A stretch of DNA of 64,000 nt from NCBI GenBank assembly GCA_001579985.1, contig LRSR01003805.1, forward strand, positions 31,879-95,878. Reading direction: 5' to 3'. Of this stretch, positions 36,332 to 47,500 are shown piece by piece. A model generated the notes under the pieces. The model was not told the origin of the DNA. It saw nothing but the letters and a program-made list of their open reading frames with translations, and made no database searches. The stretch comes from Hypsibius dujardini (taxonomy: Eukaryota; Tardigrada; Eutardigrada; Parachela; Hypsibiidae). The position numbers were made by a program, and so were the translations under genes. How positions within the stretch are numbered: position 1 is the first letter of the stretch; each line of letters opens with the position of its first letter.

Positions 36332-36884
36332 ATTTCCTTAAAGTTATACTGAAGCAAACGTAAACTATATTGAATAAATATAGTTACTTGCATGCTAAAA
36401 CGGTCTGATTATTTGATCTCCTGCAGATAAGACTAGGAGGCGGTTGTCCATGCATTGCTTGATTGGAGAGTTTAGTGTCACGGGGGACTTCGTACATCGT
36501 ATTCATTAGTGTCTCAAGTGAAGAAGCGGAAGTGATGTGAAGAAAGGGAAGTGAAGAAGGGGAGTTTATTAAATAAAGTTTCGTAAATCCCGATGTTTCT
36601 TGTCCAATAAAACCATCGCCAATAAGCTACCGCTCCGCTCAACCCGCTAATTTATTGGATTTATTGGGAAAATCGGAATTGGCGGGAGCTCGATAGATAA
36701 TCGGTACATCTCTGGTACAAAGTGTAACAATCCTCAATACCTTTTGGACCAAAAACAATTATGTTAACATTTTGAAATATTTGACAAATGTCCGAGTAGT
36801 GGTGTTTTAGAATAATCGATGGAAACCGAATGGCCAACTGCTTATTTATGGATGAGCCTTTTCTATATTCTCAAGATCGAACGT

Positions 36885-37262
36885 ACAGCTGCGCCGAGGT
36901 TACTTTGAGGGTCGTTGTTTGGGTTGTGGTGGGCCGTAGGAGTAAAACGTGTCAATCAAGCTTTGATTGATTTAGGTCACATTACTGCACATATCTTAAG
37001 CATTTTGTTGTCGTTTTGATTTCCGAGCGCTGTCCTCTGCATTATATTGCACTTTCTTCACGATTTCGTTGTTAATATTATTGAATTGATTTGTCATGAG
37101 CATTCTACCGCCTAGGACTTACACGCCGCAAAAGGAAAGCGCGGTGCATTTTTCTGTTAAGCAATAAATCAGTCAACAACTAGACAAATCAAATGTGTGA
37201 TTGTCCCACGCGGCCCGCCAGAACCCAAACAACGACCCGCAAAGTAACCTCAGCACAGCTGT
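36885..37262. repeat. 378 bp fold-back: 52 bp inverted repeats
   Basis: 36885-36936 (ACAGCTGCGCCGAGGTTACT onward) is inverted at 37211-37262 with about five mismatches over 52 bp. The spacer is 274 bp without coding potential. A MITE-like structure with no obvious target duplication. Confidence 0.75.
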
Positions 37263-37962
37263 AAACGAGTACTTGGCAGACCTAACAACATTAACGACTT
37301 TCATTCTATGTTTTGTAACTCAACCACCTACATGCTTTATAAAGGCTGTCCAGTTTCAAGAAATAGAGTGTTTGGAAGAGAGTGAGTGGGAAGGGGAAGG
37401 GGGTTAGAGTGACTTCGACCCGGAGAAGGTTCACGGGTTTGGGTATGTCCAGCCGAAGAAGCATGCAGCGGAGACTGGAAAAACGCAAACGGGGATAATA
37501 ATAAGAGCGTATCGAATTGGATGAGTAATAAAGCCAAACCGGCTACTTCTCAAAATCAAGAATTCGTCGGTACACACAGAGAGGGCTATCATCACTAACA
37601 TATAACAGCAAATGAGTAACTGATATGTACATGCACACTGTACTCTCAAACAAACAACATTAGCTAGATGACTCTCACAATAGGCTCCATGGAGTACAAT
37701 CCAACCTTCATCCATAATGCCTTTCATGATTCGTAAGCTATAATGCTTTTTATTTTGTGATCATTTTTTTGTGTAAATGGCTTATTTTCAGCTTTCTGTG
37801 CTATGAATCTTAAAATAAAGTAATCCGTATTTCGCATGACTGCGTGTGCATTTTTTTTTACAAGAAACTTCTCTGGTCGATTCTCAGGCCATTATTTTCC
37901 TACCACTACTCCTAGTACTGTAGCTCGAACTGAAGGGAAAGAAGGAATTTGACACGGTGCAT

Positions 37963-38324
37963 CAGCGTCGGGTTGATGATGGGAGCACCATGACACCGTG
38001 CCCCCCTCCCCCCCCCCCTTGAATTTTGGTCCTGCACCACGATTTTTCTGTCTTCGAGGCACCAAAAACGTATTTTTAGCCATAGGCAGCACGTCTTTTT
38101 TGCAGTGCCACTGGCACCGCTGTATGCCTTAGATTGATTGATATTTCGAAGTGTTGCTACCTCTGCCAGAAGCACCAATTATTTTCGTGGGACACAATTG
38201 GTGCCATGGACACTTTTTTTTAGAAAGCGTTTGGCATATTTTTCCGAAAAACGGTGTCTTGGACAAACTTTTTTGAAGCGGTGCCTCCCCCCCCCTTCTG
38301 ACTCCAGACCTCAACCCGACGCTG
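37963..38324. repeat. Inverted repeat flanking C-runs
   Basis: CAGCGTCGGGTTGA at 37963-37976 is perfectly inverted at 38311-38324, each with a nearby long C-run and GGTGCATC-like outer sequence. Small non-autonomous element or fold-back, about 360 bp. Confidence 0.55.
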
Positions 38325-38575
38325 CGGTGCATCTTTACGATATATAACTTAAGAGTCGAAAAACGTTTTCATCGATAAGGGTGAATGTTCTCGACGCTCC
38401 TTTGAAATTCCATCGATTTTTAGCACTTTCTATGGTCTCGCGAAAATTCATCTCTTTGAAAATGGACAAAGTTACAAGGAAAGAACAGGAGAAGTACCTC
38501 CTCTCGAGGTGGTATCCTGCTTCTACTTTTCACACGAACGGCATGCCTTCATGATCATTACGCTTCAACAATATA

Positions 38576-38790
38576 GACCAACAGCCAGACAATTAAACAG
38601 ACAGACCGATAGACAAGCAGACAGACAAAGAGGCAGACCATCAAACGAACAGATGGATAGATAGACAAATGTCAGATCCGCAGACAGGCAGGTAAATAGA
38701 CAGACAAATTAACAGACACAAGAGACAAATAGAGAGACAAACAAACAGACAAACCGACTGGCGGTCAGAGAGAAAGAGCCAGGTAGAGAA
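38576..38790 (-). repeat. Interrupted GACA repeat
   Basis: About 215 bp of AGACAGAC/AACAGACA units on the plus strand (CTGTCTGT on minus), decayed, 3' of the BCL11-like stop codon. Confidence 0.7.
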
Positions 38791-39032
38791 AGTTAGACAG
38801 CAAATATGTCACTCGAAAAAAAGGATGGTCCCACCGTTTTGAGTAATTCGATTGGAAATGTGTAGCATATAACGACAAGGGTAAAAGGATGAGACAAGAG
38901 TGCAGTACTTGGATTGTAGCTAACACGCAAAACTAGATGATGGTTGGGTAAAATGAAAAGAAAATAGCATGGCTCACGGAAAGAGCAGCAAGTCTCAAGG
39001 CGGCGGTACAGTTCATCTCTTCCTCTTCTTTC

Positions 39033-42000
39033 TCAAAAAGCATCCGGCCCCGAATGGAGGATAGAGTCTCCGCTTCCACGAAGCCACTCAACATGGTCTT
39101 CTGTCCCCAAGACAACTCCGGAAAGCGGAACGACCGATCCAACGGCAGACTGCAATCTGACTTGACTGGTAACTAGTGGAGATGGTGAAGAGAAAGAAGC
39201 GGCTTCTGCCATGACTGCAGACTCGATGGACCGCTTCTGTGGCGGCATCACCACCGACGATGAAGAGGGCGGCGACTCCCTCTTCATTCTCACCACAAAG
39301 CGTTTACTCGTGTCGTCTCCGGATTTGTGGAAAAATGGAGTGGTCAGGAAGACTCGGCCAACTCCTGCTGCGGCAGCCGAGGGGACTTTGCTCATAAGCA
39401 GAGATGAAGCACAATGTGAAACAGCCATCGAAGATGGAGGGGGAGATGGTTCAATCTGCCCACCGCCTCGGTTCATGAGTAAATCCGTCAGCTTGTCCTA
39501 TGGGAGAAAAACAATCTAATAATTAGACAACTTCTTAGCAGGTGCAGTTAATTTCAAACAATAACCACGGATTGAGGATAACGAATTGGTCTGTCAGAAT
39601 GGGATATCTTGCCTATTCAAACTTGCTAATTTAACTTAACTCTATTAAAGGATCTGTTAAATTCTAAAAGAACGTCTCAAAAATAGTAATTCAAAGTGTA
39701 ACTTATACCTTTTAAATTAATTTCTAAACGAGGTTCAATTGTGGAAATAGATTATATTTGAGACATTGATCGCTATCAAAGTCATAATAATTAAGAGCTT
39801 CTCAACTTCATATTTACTATTTCTTTTTAAATTAACTGTTATTTTATTATCTTTATTATTAATTATTAATTATTTTCATGCTTTATCAGTAAAAAATGAC
39901 TAAGGATCAGTTTGGAATTTACCTTGCCCGAGGATGATGAGGATGGCTGGCACGGTATCTTCTCTTTCGGCTCGACCCAATGGGAGTCAAGTTTGAGCGG
40001 TCGTTTGGGTTCCGGTAGGGGAAACTCTTCCGGGGTAGCAGTCGTCTTCAAGGCTTCCAGCTTCTTCACGTAGGATAACTTAGAGGAGGCAGGGGACATG
40101 TCATCGAAGGCATTGTTGGCCAATTCAGCTAATGCCGAGGATGAGGTCCCGTCGGGGAGACCGCGAACCTTTTCGCACTTGCGCATATGCTTTTCCAATG
40201 TAAATGCCACGGTAAATGGAACGTTGCAGAAGATGCAGCGATAGATATCTTTGCCAGCCGTGCCGTGGGTCTTCATGTGACGGGTCAGTTTGGAGCTCTG
40301 TGAGCAGGCATAGTCGCAGAAACTGCAGGCGTACGGCTTCTCACCTCGAAATAAGTACAAATAAATATAGGCTTCCACAGACAGACAGACAGACAAAGAG
40401 GAAAGCATAGGTGTCTACCTCCACAAAGAGTGCGACAAATGACCAAGCCCAGACAAAAACCAATAGGGACACACAGAATTCCAGCACACGAACAACACAG
40501 ACAGGAACAAAAACTAGACAGACAAGTAAACAGAAATGGAATTGGACAACCTGATACGCAAGAATCCAGACAAGCAAAAACTGAACATAAATGTGGTCTC
40601 CCGCGGTAAGAACTAACGCCTGAATGATTAAGTCAAACCCAAAGGAGTTGAGTGAAAGTACACGCTGATAAGGCACACGAAAGTGATAAACGGTCAACAA
40701 GACTTTACAAACACCGCAACGCACAACGGACAACCATGCCGTTTTAAATGCCCCACTAAACTAGTTATTTATTTGCTCAGTTTAACCCTTTGATAAGCAT
40801 GTACATAATTAGACAGACAAAACAGACAACAACAAAAACAACAGACAGAACAAGACAACGACAGACAAAAGACAACTTGGGCTATTGGGAATAGCCATCA
40901 CAGAGACAGACAACTTTTACAAGTTTAGTCAGTTAATGGAACAGACAGGCGGTTAAGCAAGTAAATAATCACGGAAAGACACTACCGCACATGCGTTCAG
41001 GCAAAACACCCGGCAGACAAATAGACATGATTAAGACATGGAACGCATACCTGTGTGGCTTCTGAGGTGAATCTTGAGATTGCTGCTGTTCTTGAAGATC
41101 TTCCCGCAGACCTCGCAGTCCATGCGCTTGGGCAGTACGACGGGCACAATCTCCTCCTCAGGCATTTCCATTCTCACACCCGGCAAGATCTTCCGGTAGG
41201 GATAGTAAAGAGCTCCATGGTTTTCTGTAGAGCCGTTACTGCCACACTCTTCAGAAGTGACTCTTTCGGAATTGTCCACAATTCGCAACGGTCGCCTCAG
41301 CACACCATCATCATCATCATCCTCCTCCTCCTCCTCATCCGCCGAACCCTGCTCGCACTCTTTCTGCACTTTCGACTCATTCTGAAAGACTTATCATTTT
41401 TATACATTCACTTATGTCCAGCTATGCCTTAATGTTAATTTCAAATAATTGGCTTATTCTCTGTGATATTTTATTCAAACTTTATAATGAAATTGAAATA
41501 AAAAGGGGGAAAAGTGATGAGTCCATTTTATGAATGGAGCAAGTGAGCGAAAAGAAGAATGATTACATTGTTAAAGTCCAATCTGGCCTTGGGGACACGT
41601 GCCAACTGCCAGATTGGCATGAGGTTGCTGGCTTGGTTCAACACAAAATTCAACGGTTTCTTGCCTGCAAGAAAAAGAGGCAAACTCAAAGAGATAGTAA
41701 AAATACTGTGTGGCAACCTGTGACTTGACCACAGGGCCAGTAATCAAATGGACACACAAACACACCGATAGAACGATAAACAATAAAGATAGATGCAGAC
41801 AAAGACAAGCGAGCAGACGCGTCAATCTACAGACACATAAGCAGGAAGACGGCCAGCTACACAGGTACAAGATTGGTAGGCATACAGACAGATCAACAGC
41901 CGACAATACATAGGCAGGTGTAGGTAGATATTTAAAGGCAAGAAGACAGGAAAAGAGGCTGCAGACAAACCGACAGCACAGACAGTCAAGCACACTAGAC

Positions 42001-42818
42001 AAGACAAAGAGAGAGGCATACACAACGACAGACAGACAACGCAGGCAAGCAGTAATCCATTGTGCATAGCTCACCGGTATGAGTCCGAATGTGGGCGATC
42101 AGATTTTTGTGAAATCGGAAGATTTTCTGACCTAGAAAGAGGGTGAAAATGTAGGGAATGAATGAAAAAGGGGGAAAAGAGGAATGCGTCGAAGCCTTAC
42201 AATGTGGGCACTGACGGTGACCCTTTCCGCGACGCTCATTCGGCATACAATTCTTCGATATACTCATTAAATTTTCACCGGCCGAGCCCAGCTAAAAAAG
42301 AAAACTGATATACATACTAGGTTCGAAGCAGGTCCTACGCAGTATAAATGACAAAGCAAAATAATCAAGTCTCTGAACGCATCAACACTTTTAGAGATAA
42401 GCTCAATCACTCAATCAACGAAGCGGCCGCCATTCAAGATATACTCAAAAGTCACTCAGTCAATCAATCAGTTGAATACGTTGCTAGCTTCAAGACAATC
42501 CAACATCAATGAAGAAAGTCACACTATTTATCGTTGACATACCTTTTGCACTTCCTTCCTCACAAGAGGATCAGCTCCGTTTACCAGATGAGGAGGGTAA
42601 GTGTTGTGCAGAATGACCTCCGAGAGAGGCTCCGCTTTCTGCGACGGAATACTGGTCGACCATGAAGGCCGATTAAAAGGATCATCACTCTTTGATGTGG
42701 ATGGCGAAAAGGAAGAATCCAAGTGAGGATTGTGTGCAGCAGAACTGGTTATGGGATAAGTCACGGGATAAGGGCTGCAAAGTAGGCGCTGTAGAGTAGG
42801 CAAGCACATATCCGCCAT
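39033..42818 (-). CDS. BCL11: BCL11-type C2H2 zinc-finger transcription factor
   Basis: Seven exons in phase: 42818-42543, 42291-42201, 42131-42075, 41664-41567, 41381-41051, 40344-39923, 39497-39033 (579 residues, TGA at 39033). BCL11 proteins are nuclear DNA-binding repressors. Finger 1 (C120, C123, H136, H140) is split across two introns: [21 protein letters not shown]. The partner finger after the THTG linker is degenerate ([16 protein letters not shown], no Cys or His). Then comes an acidic [11 protein letters not shown] stretch, as in vertebrate BCL11A. A C-terminal trio follows: [21 protein letters not shown], then [20 protein letters not shown], then [22 protein letters not shown]. 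This trio is the diagnostic BCL11 block. The N-terminal CCHC finger of vertebrate BCL11 is not seen; it may be lost or on an unseen exon. Introns are full of CTGTCTGT repeats in the sense direction. Confidence 0.9.
40800..41030 (-). repeat. GACA repeat tract in BCL11-like intron
   Basis: Interrupted AGACAGAC/AACAGACA units in plus orientation, so CTGTCTGT on the transcribed sense strand. It lies between exons 41381-41051 and 40344-39923. A shorter run at 40379-40395 abuts the acceptor. Confidence 0.65.
41755..42055 (-). repeat. GACA repeat tract in BCL11-like intron
   Basis: About 300 bp of decayed GACA-family units between exons 42131-42075 and 41664-41567, sense-strand CTGTCTGT. Confidence 0.65.
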
Positions 42819-44526
42819 TTTTAACCGCAAAACTCCTCTCAATCGTTCAATATTTTAATGCGCCAGCAGGCCACTGTCCTCGGGTCAGGTCAAGAGAAGA
42901 AGCAGGAATGGTGCGAGCGACCACGTGCGTTTCTCTCACTTCTCAGAGAGAGGAACAGCCTGTTGAATGACTGCATCAAAACTTCTCCCTCGCCAATTTC
43001 CTTTCTTCAGTTCAATGACATCATTTCCACTTCCACTTCCATTGGAATTGGGCCTTTCTCAGTTTACACTGGAGCTGGACTGACTATTGGGAACTTGGAA
43101 TGGGGCAATAGGATCTGTGTAATTCCAGTGGAAAACTAGATTCAGTCCAACTGAAATTGAAATATTAAATTAATTATTAATCCATTATTAAATTGAATGA
43201 TGACCGCCACTGAATTAGTTTACGAATTTTACGGTAGTTTTGCCGTTCTTGCCATCCCTATGAGGGATGGATCATAACTGCACACTTCTAACTGTACGAG
43301 TACTATACGAAGAGAAGTATATGAATTGAAACAGACAGTTTTTGGATAGTAAGGACACTCAGCATTTACTCACTCGATTGTCTCTTCGTACTAGTGTACT
43401 TCTACATATCATACTGTCCAGTGCAGCAGGGCCTAAATAGCAAAATACTAATGATCTACAACCCCCGGGGGTTAATATCTGCAGTTTGTCAACTGTTCAC
43501 GAGTTATTCTTACGAATTACCATCATTAAAAATTAGGAATATAGATAATTAGGATAATTAGATGCTTTCCCCGTACGTGTTGCACGTTATTTTAGCTCTG
43601 TGTGTGCATCAGAAAGTAGAAAAGTGCTTTCTATTCGTCGCCCCCCGTTCAAGACCCGCCCCCTCCCCCATGGCGCAAAAGTCCCCCAAATATCGAGGGG
43701 GTGATCGCAAATCTCTTTGGATTTGAACTTTTTTAATCATCGACATTTTGGAAAATAAAGATGCACATTTGTTTCTTAAAAGTAAGCATTTTGTCTATTA
43801 ATAGACACTATTTTAGGCCCTGCAGTGCAGCGCATAAAATAATGTTGGATATTAGAAAAAATGTTGATCGTTAAGAAAAAAAAGTGGTTCTTGAAAAGCC
43901 AAAAATTGGAACATTAAAAATAGCCAAATCTGAGGAGTTTTGCGATCGAGTCTCGATCTTAGGCAGCAATTTTGGAAAGTGACGAAATTTCCGCTGTTTT
44001 GCTCTGGGGAGGTGGGAACTCACGAATTGTTCGGTTAAGCCAATGTGGTTGTCACAGAGTTTGAAGGAGACACGTGCACGCGGCAAGCCCAGAAGGCAAT
44101 CAAATCCACGTGTACACTGTACTTGCTAGCGGGATAAGCTACTTGGGTAAAATTTTACTGCAAACGCAGTCGACGAGCGCGAAGCCCGAGCCGAAAAAAA
44201 ATTTGGATCTCGAAAGTTGGACTTTTAAAATTTCTTATTTTAATGCACTGGTCCAGTGTCCACTTCTAGCCGGCTGGTCTGAATCGCGCGTGCACCATTT
44301 ACTGCGCAGTGCGCACTCAGCACAAAATAGATTGTGAGCAGCGCACATTGCGCGCAATGCCCAATTGATTTCATCAGCTGGCTGACTGCTCTTCAGATTG
44401 AAAAGAGGATTGAGTTGACGGTTCTCTGATGCAATCTCCCATTTTCTGCAGGATTCTCACTTTCCCGCTATCCCTCCTTGGGCTGTGAATGGGCTTTGAT
44501 CTGGAGCATTTTTTGCGGCATTCGTG
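42819..44526. promoter_or_regulatory. Shared upstream region of divergent BCL11-like and ataxin-2-like genes
   Basis: About 1.7 kb between the two start codons, which point away from each other. Both promoters must lie here or in unseen 5' exons. It contains CTGCAGTGCAGC-type motifs (43820 and 44300 area) and an AT-rich centre. No TATA box can be assigned. Confidence 0.45.
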
Positions 44527-47500
44527 ATGGTCCAGCTACGCAATCACCAGCGCAACAAAAACAATACCAACAACAACGGTATCATGTCTGCGAGTGAAAA
44601 GGGAAAAAAAGCCTTTTCCACTGGAGATTCCCAGCCGCTCAAGCCGTCCCACCTATCCTCTCAAGGGTATGTTCAAATTACCTTCCCGTATTATTCCGCT
44701 GAAAAGCCACTCGGAAAAGATATTTTTTTCTTGCCATCGAGTAGAAAGAAAATTGCACGGAAAGAAGTGAGCGAGGCGCGTGAAGGGGAAATTGAAGTGA
44801 GGATGAATGCGGAGCATTCGGTGAGTGATCATTCTTTCCTCTTCTTCTCCCGTCACCTTCACCCATTTTTATTTTTCATCCTTTGCAGGGAAATGGTATC
44901 TTGATCAGCGAGCAGTTCGCCTATGAACTCACTCGCGCAGTGGTAAGAGCTTTGACGTTTGTGAATTTTTTAGAAATTTACACAATCAATCGAAGAATCA
45001 AGTGACGAAATGTAGCCCAACCAAATGAAGAATCAAGTGAAGGATCGTTATCCGATCAATCGATCATACTGGTCAGTGATCATGCCTTGTTGGGCTCGTG
45101 GTCACATGACTTTTTTATTTCCAGGGCTTCCCAGCAATTTTGGAAACGATCAACGGAGTGAAGCTGCAAGGCGTGCTTCATTCATTTGGACCAAAGGCGA
45201 GTTTTCTAAGGGAATCACACCCGATTTGAGTTTTTTGTTTGTGGCTTTTGACAATCAGTTAATCAAGTGGAATAATCCTTTGACTCATTTGTAGGGAGAA
45301 GTGATTTTGTACAAAGGAATGATTTCAGAGGGCCCGGCGGAAGTTCTTGAGGATGGCAGTGGAGAGTGCAAGTTTGTCTGCGTTGATAAGAGGGACGTGG
45401 TCAATCTGTCCGTGAGTAGTGTGCCGAAGGAAGGAGTGACTTTAGGGAAAATGACGCCCAGCAGCACCAACAACACCACTCATAATCAACATTCTGGTGC
45501 GCTTATTTTCCATCCACTTTTTTGTCCTTTTGGTCTCTGCCTGAATGTTTTTATATCACTCGGATCATCAATCTGTTTGTCTTTATGCTTGCAAATCTGC
45601 TTCACGTTGGTGATTTTTGGTCTGTCCGTCAATCTCTTGTTTGGCTCTCCATCTCTTGTATGCTTATCTGTCTGTCTGCTGTATGTATCGGTCTGTCTCG
45701 TAGCTGATTGTCTGTCTGGCTGTTGTATATATCTCTGTCTCGTGTCTAGCTGTTATATGTGTATCTGCCTGTCTGTCTCTCGGGCTCTCTCTATTATCAA
45801 CTTGCTCTCTTCACAAACATAGACTAGTTGTCTGTCTACATATTTTGTCCTTATCGTTCTCCCTCTTTGTCTGTCGAAATGTTGTGTCTGTTCATCCAAG
45901 TGCTTGCACTTTTCCTCAGTACAGTTCTTGTTGTTTTTAGTCGCTCTGGGGGATCCTAAATCAGTTGAGGTCGTCGCTGGCAAAGTTCCATCAGGAGAAG
46001 CGGAGGACATTTTTGAGGACGTTCTGCAGTTGGAAGATGTGACTGTGTCCTACAGTGCCACTGCGGTAGAAGCGGCTGCTCTTGAGACACGTGCTCTACC
46101 GGACAGCACTCATCAACGGCAGAACGGTTCTCGTCCACGGCAGCCGATTCACCCACCGAGACGCCAACAGCCACCGACCAAATGGCCGGACCATTATGGC
46201 GATCGATTCAATGATAGTATCCGTCGTTATCGCGACCAAGACATTCACGGCACAAGGTTCGTCTTCACTAAAATCGCGGTCTTTCTCTTTTGTCTTTTTG
46301 TTTAAATGCCCATCTATTTAGCGCCTGTGTGCCTGCTTATCTGCCGGTCTTTCTGTATGTCTGTGTTTTTGCCTCGCTGTCTGCCTGTCTCTGAATGTCT
46401 GTCTGCGTATTTGTCTAAATATGTCTATCTAGCTGCCTGCCTGTTATTCTCTCTTGATGTCTGTGCGCTTCTTCATCTGTTTGTTTCGTCTGTCGCACAA
46501 CTTTCTCTATATCTTTGTCTTTGTGTCTCTGTGCTTTGCCGTTGTGACTAGCACATTACATCGCTCGATTATTTGAGGATAAGCGTTGTCCTTTTTTTAA
46601 GAATGAGTCGTCAGTAATTTCTTTTCAGTGTATCCTCTTGCGCCCACGAGGAGCCGCGACCCGGTCGACATAGCCACCTCAGACGCAACTCTCCGCCTTC
46701 GTGCAGTATACGACCGGAGATTAGCCATCAGACACAGCAGCAGTGGCAGCAACATTATCGTGGAGGCCGAAACGGTCCAAGTAGTGCTGGCTATCGTTTC
46801 CTCCACCCAACCAACACAAAACCAAATTTGACTGCCCCCGTTGCTTTTCGTCCACCCGCATCTTTCCTTGGCTTGAATAAGTTTCCGGAACGAGTCAGCG
46901 GGCCGCCTTCCGCTCACGCTCCGGCATCTCCCAACGGTTTGTGACTTGACAGCATTTTCATTGATTAACTTATCATTGGAAGTATCTGTTAAGACGCATG
47001 TGTGCCTGACCGTCAGTGAGTTTGTTTAAATAAAGGACTGTCTCAGTCCGTACGTACTAGTATGCCTTTTCGTTGCTCTATAACTTTGTTTCTCAGTCTT
47101 CGACTTTGATTAGATGTCAGTATGTTTGTTCGTATTTAAGTGGGTTGACCTGTATGTTTCTCTGTCCGTATGTCTGCCTGCCTGCCTGCCTGCCTGCATA
47201 TGTTTTTATCGGCCCACGTCTATAGTGGTCTGTTTGTTTCAGTTGATAAGCCATTATTTATTTATTTAATCAGCCACGTGATTGCTTACAGATGCCCCCT
47301 CGAGTGAGCCTCTGCTCCTACAGACAAGGCTTGATGAAGCGAGGACTCTCCCGAAAATAGAAAAGGAAGACAAGTGTGAGGATCAAGTGGTACCGGTCAG
47401 TCGGGAAGATGGGGGGAACTCTCAACAGCCGCAAGAGGTTGGGAATCCGTGGACGAGTGAAAATGTCTGGCATCGTCGCCATCTGCTGCCTCCTCAAGCA

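Larger units (their letters stand above)
36332..39032. other. Intergenic region with two fold-back repeats and a GACA tract
   Basis: No supported gene. It holds inverted repeats at 36885-37262 and 37963-38324, C-runs at 38010-38020 and 38285-38295, and a long interrupted GACAGACA tract at 38576-38790, downstream of the BCL11-like gene's stop. Confidence 0.5.
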
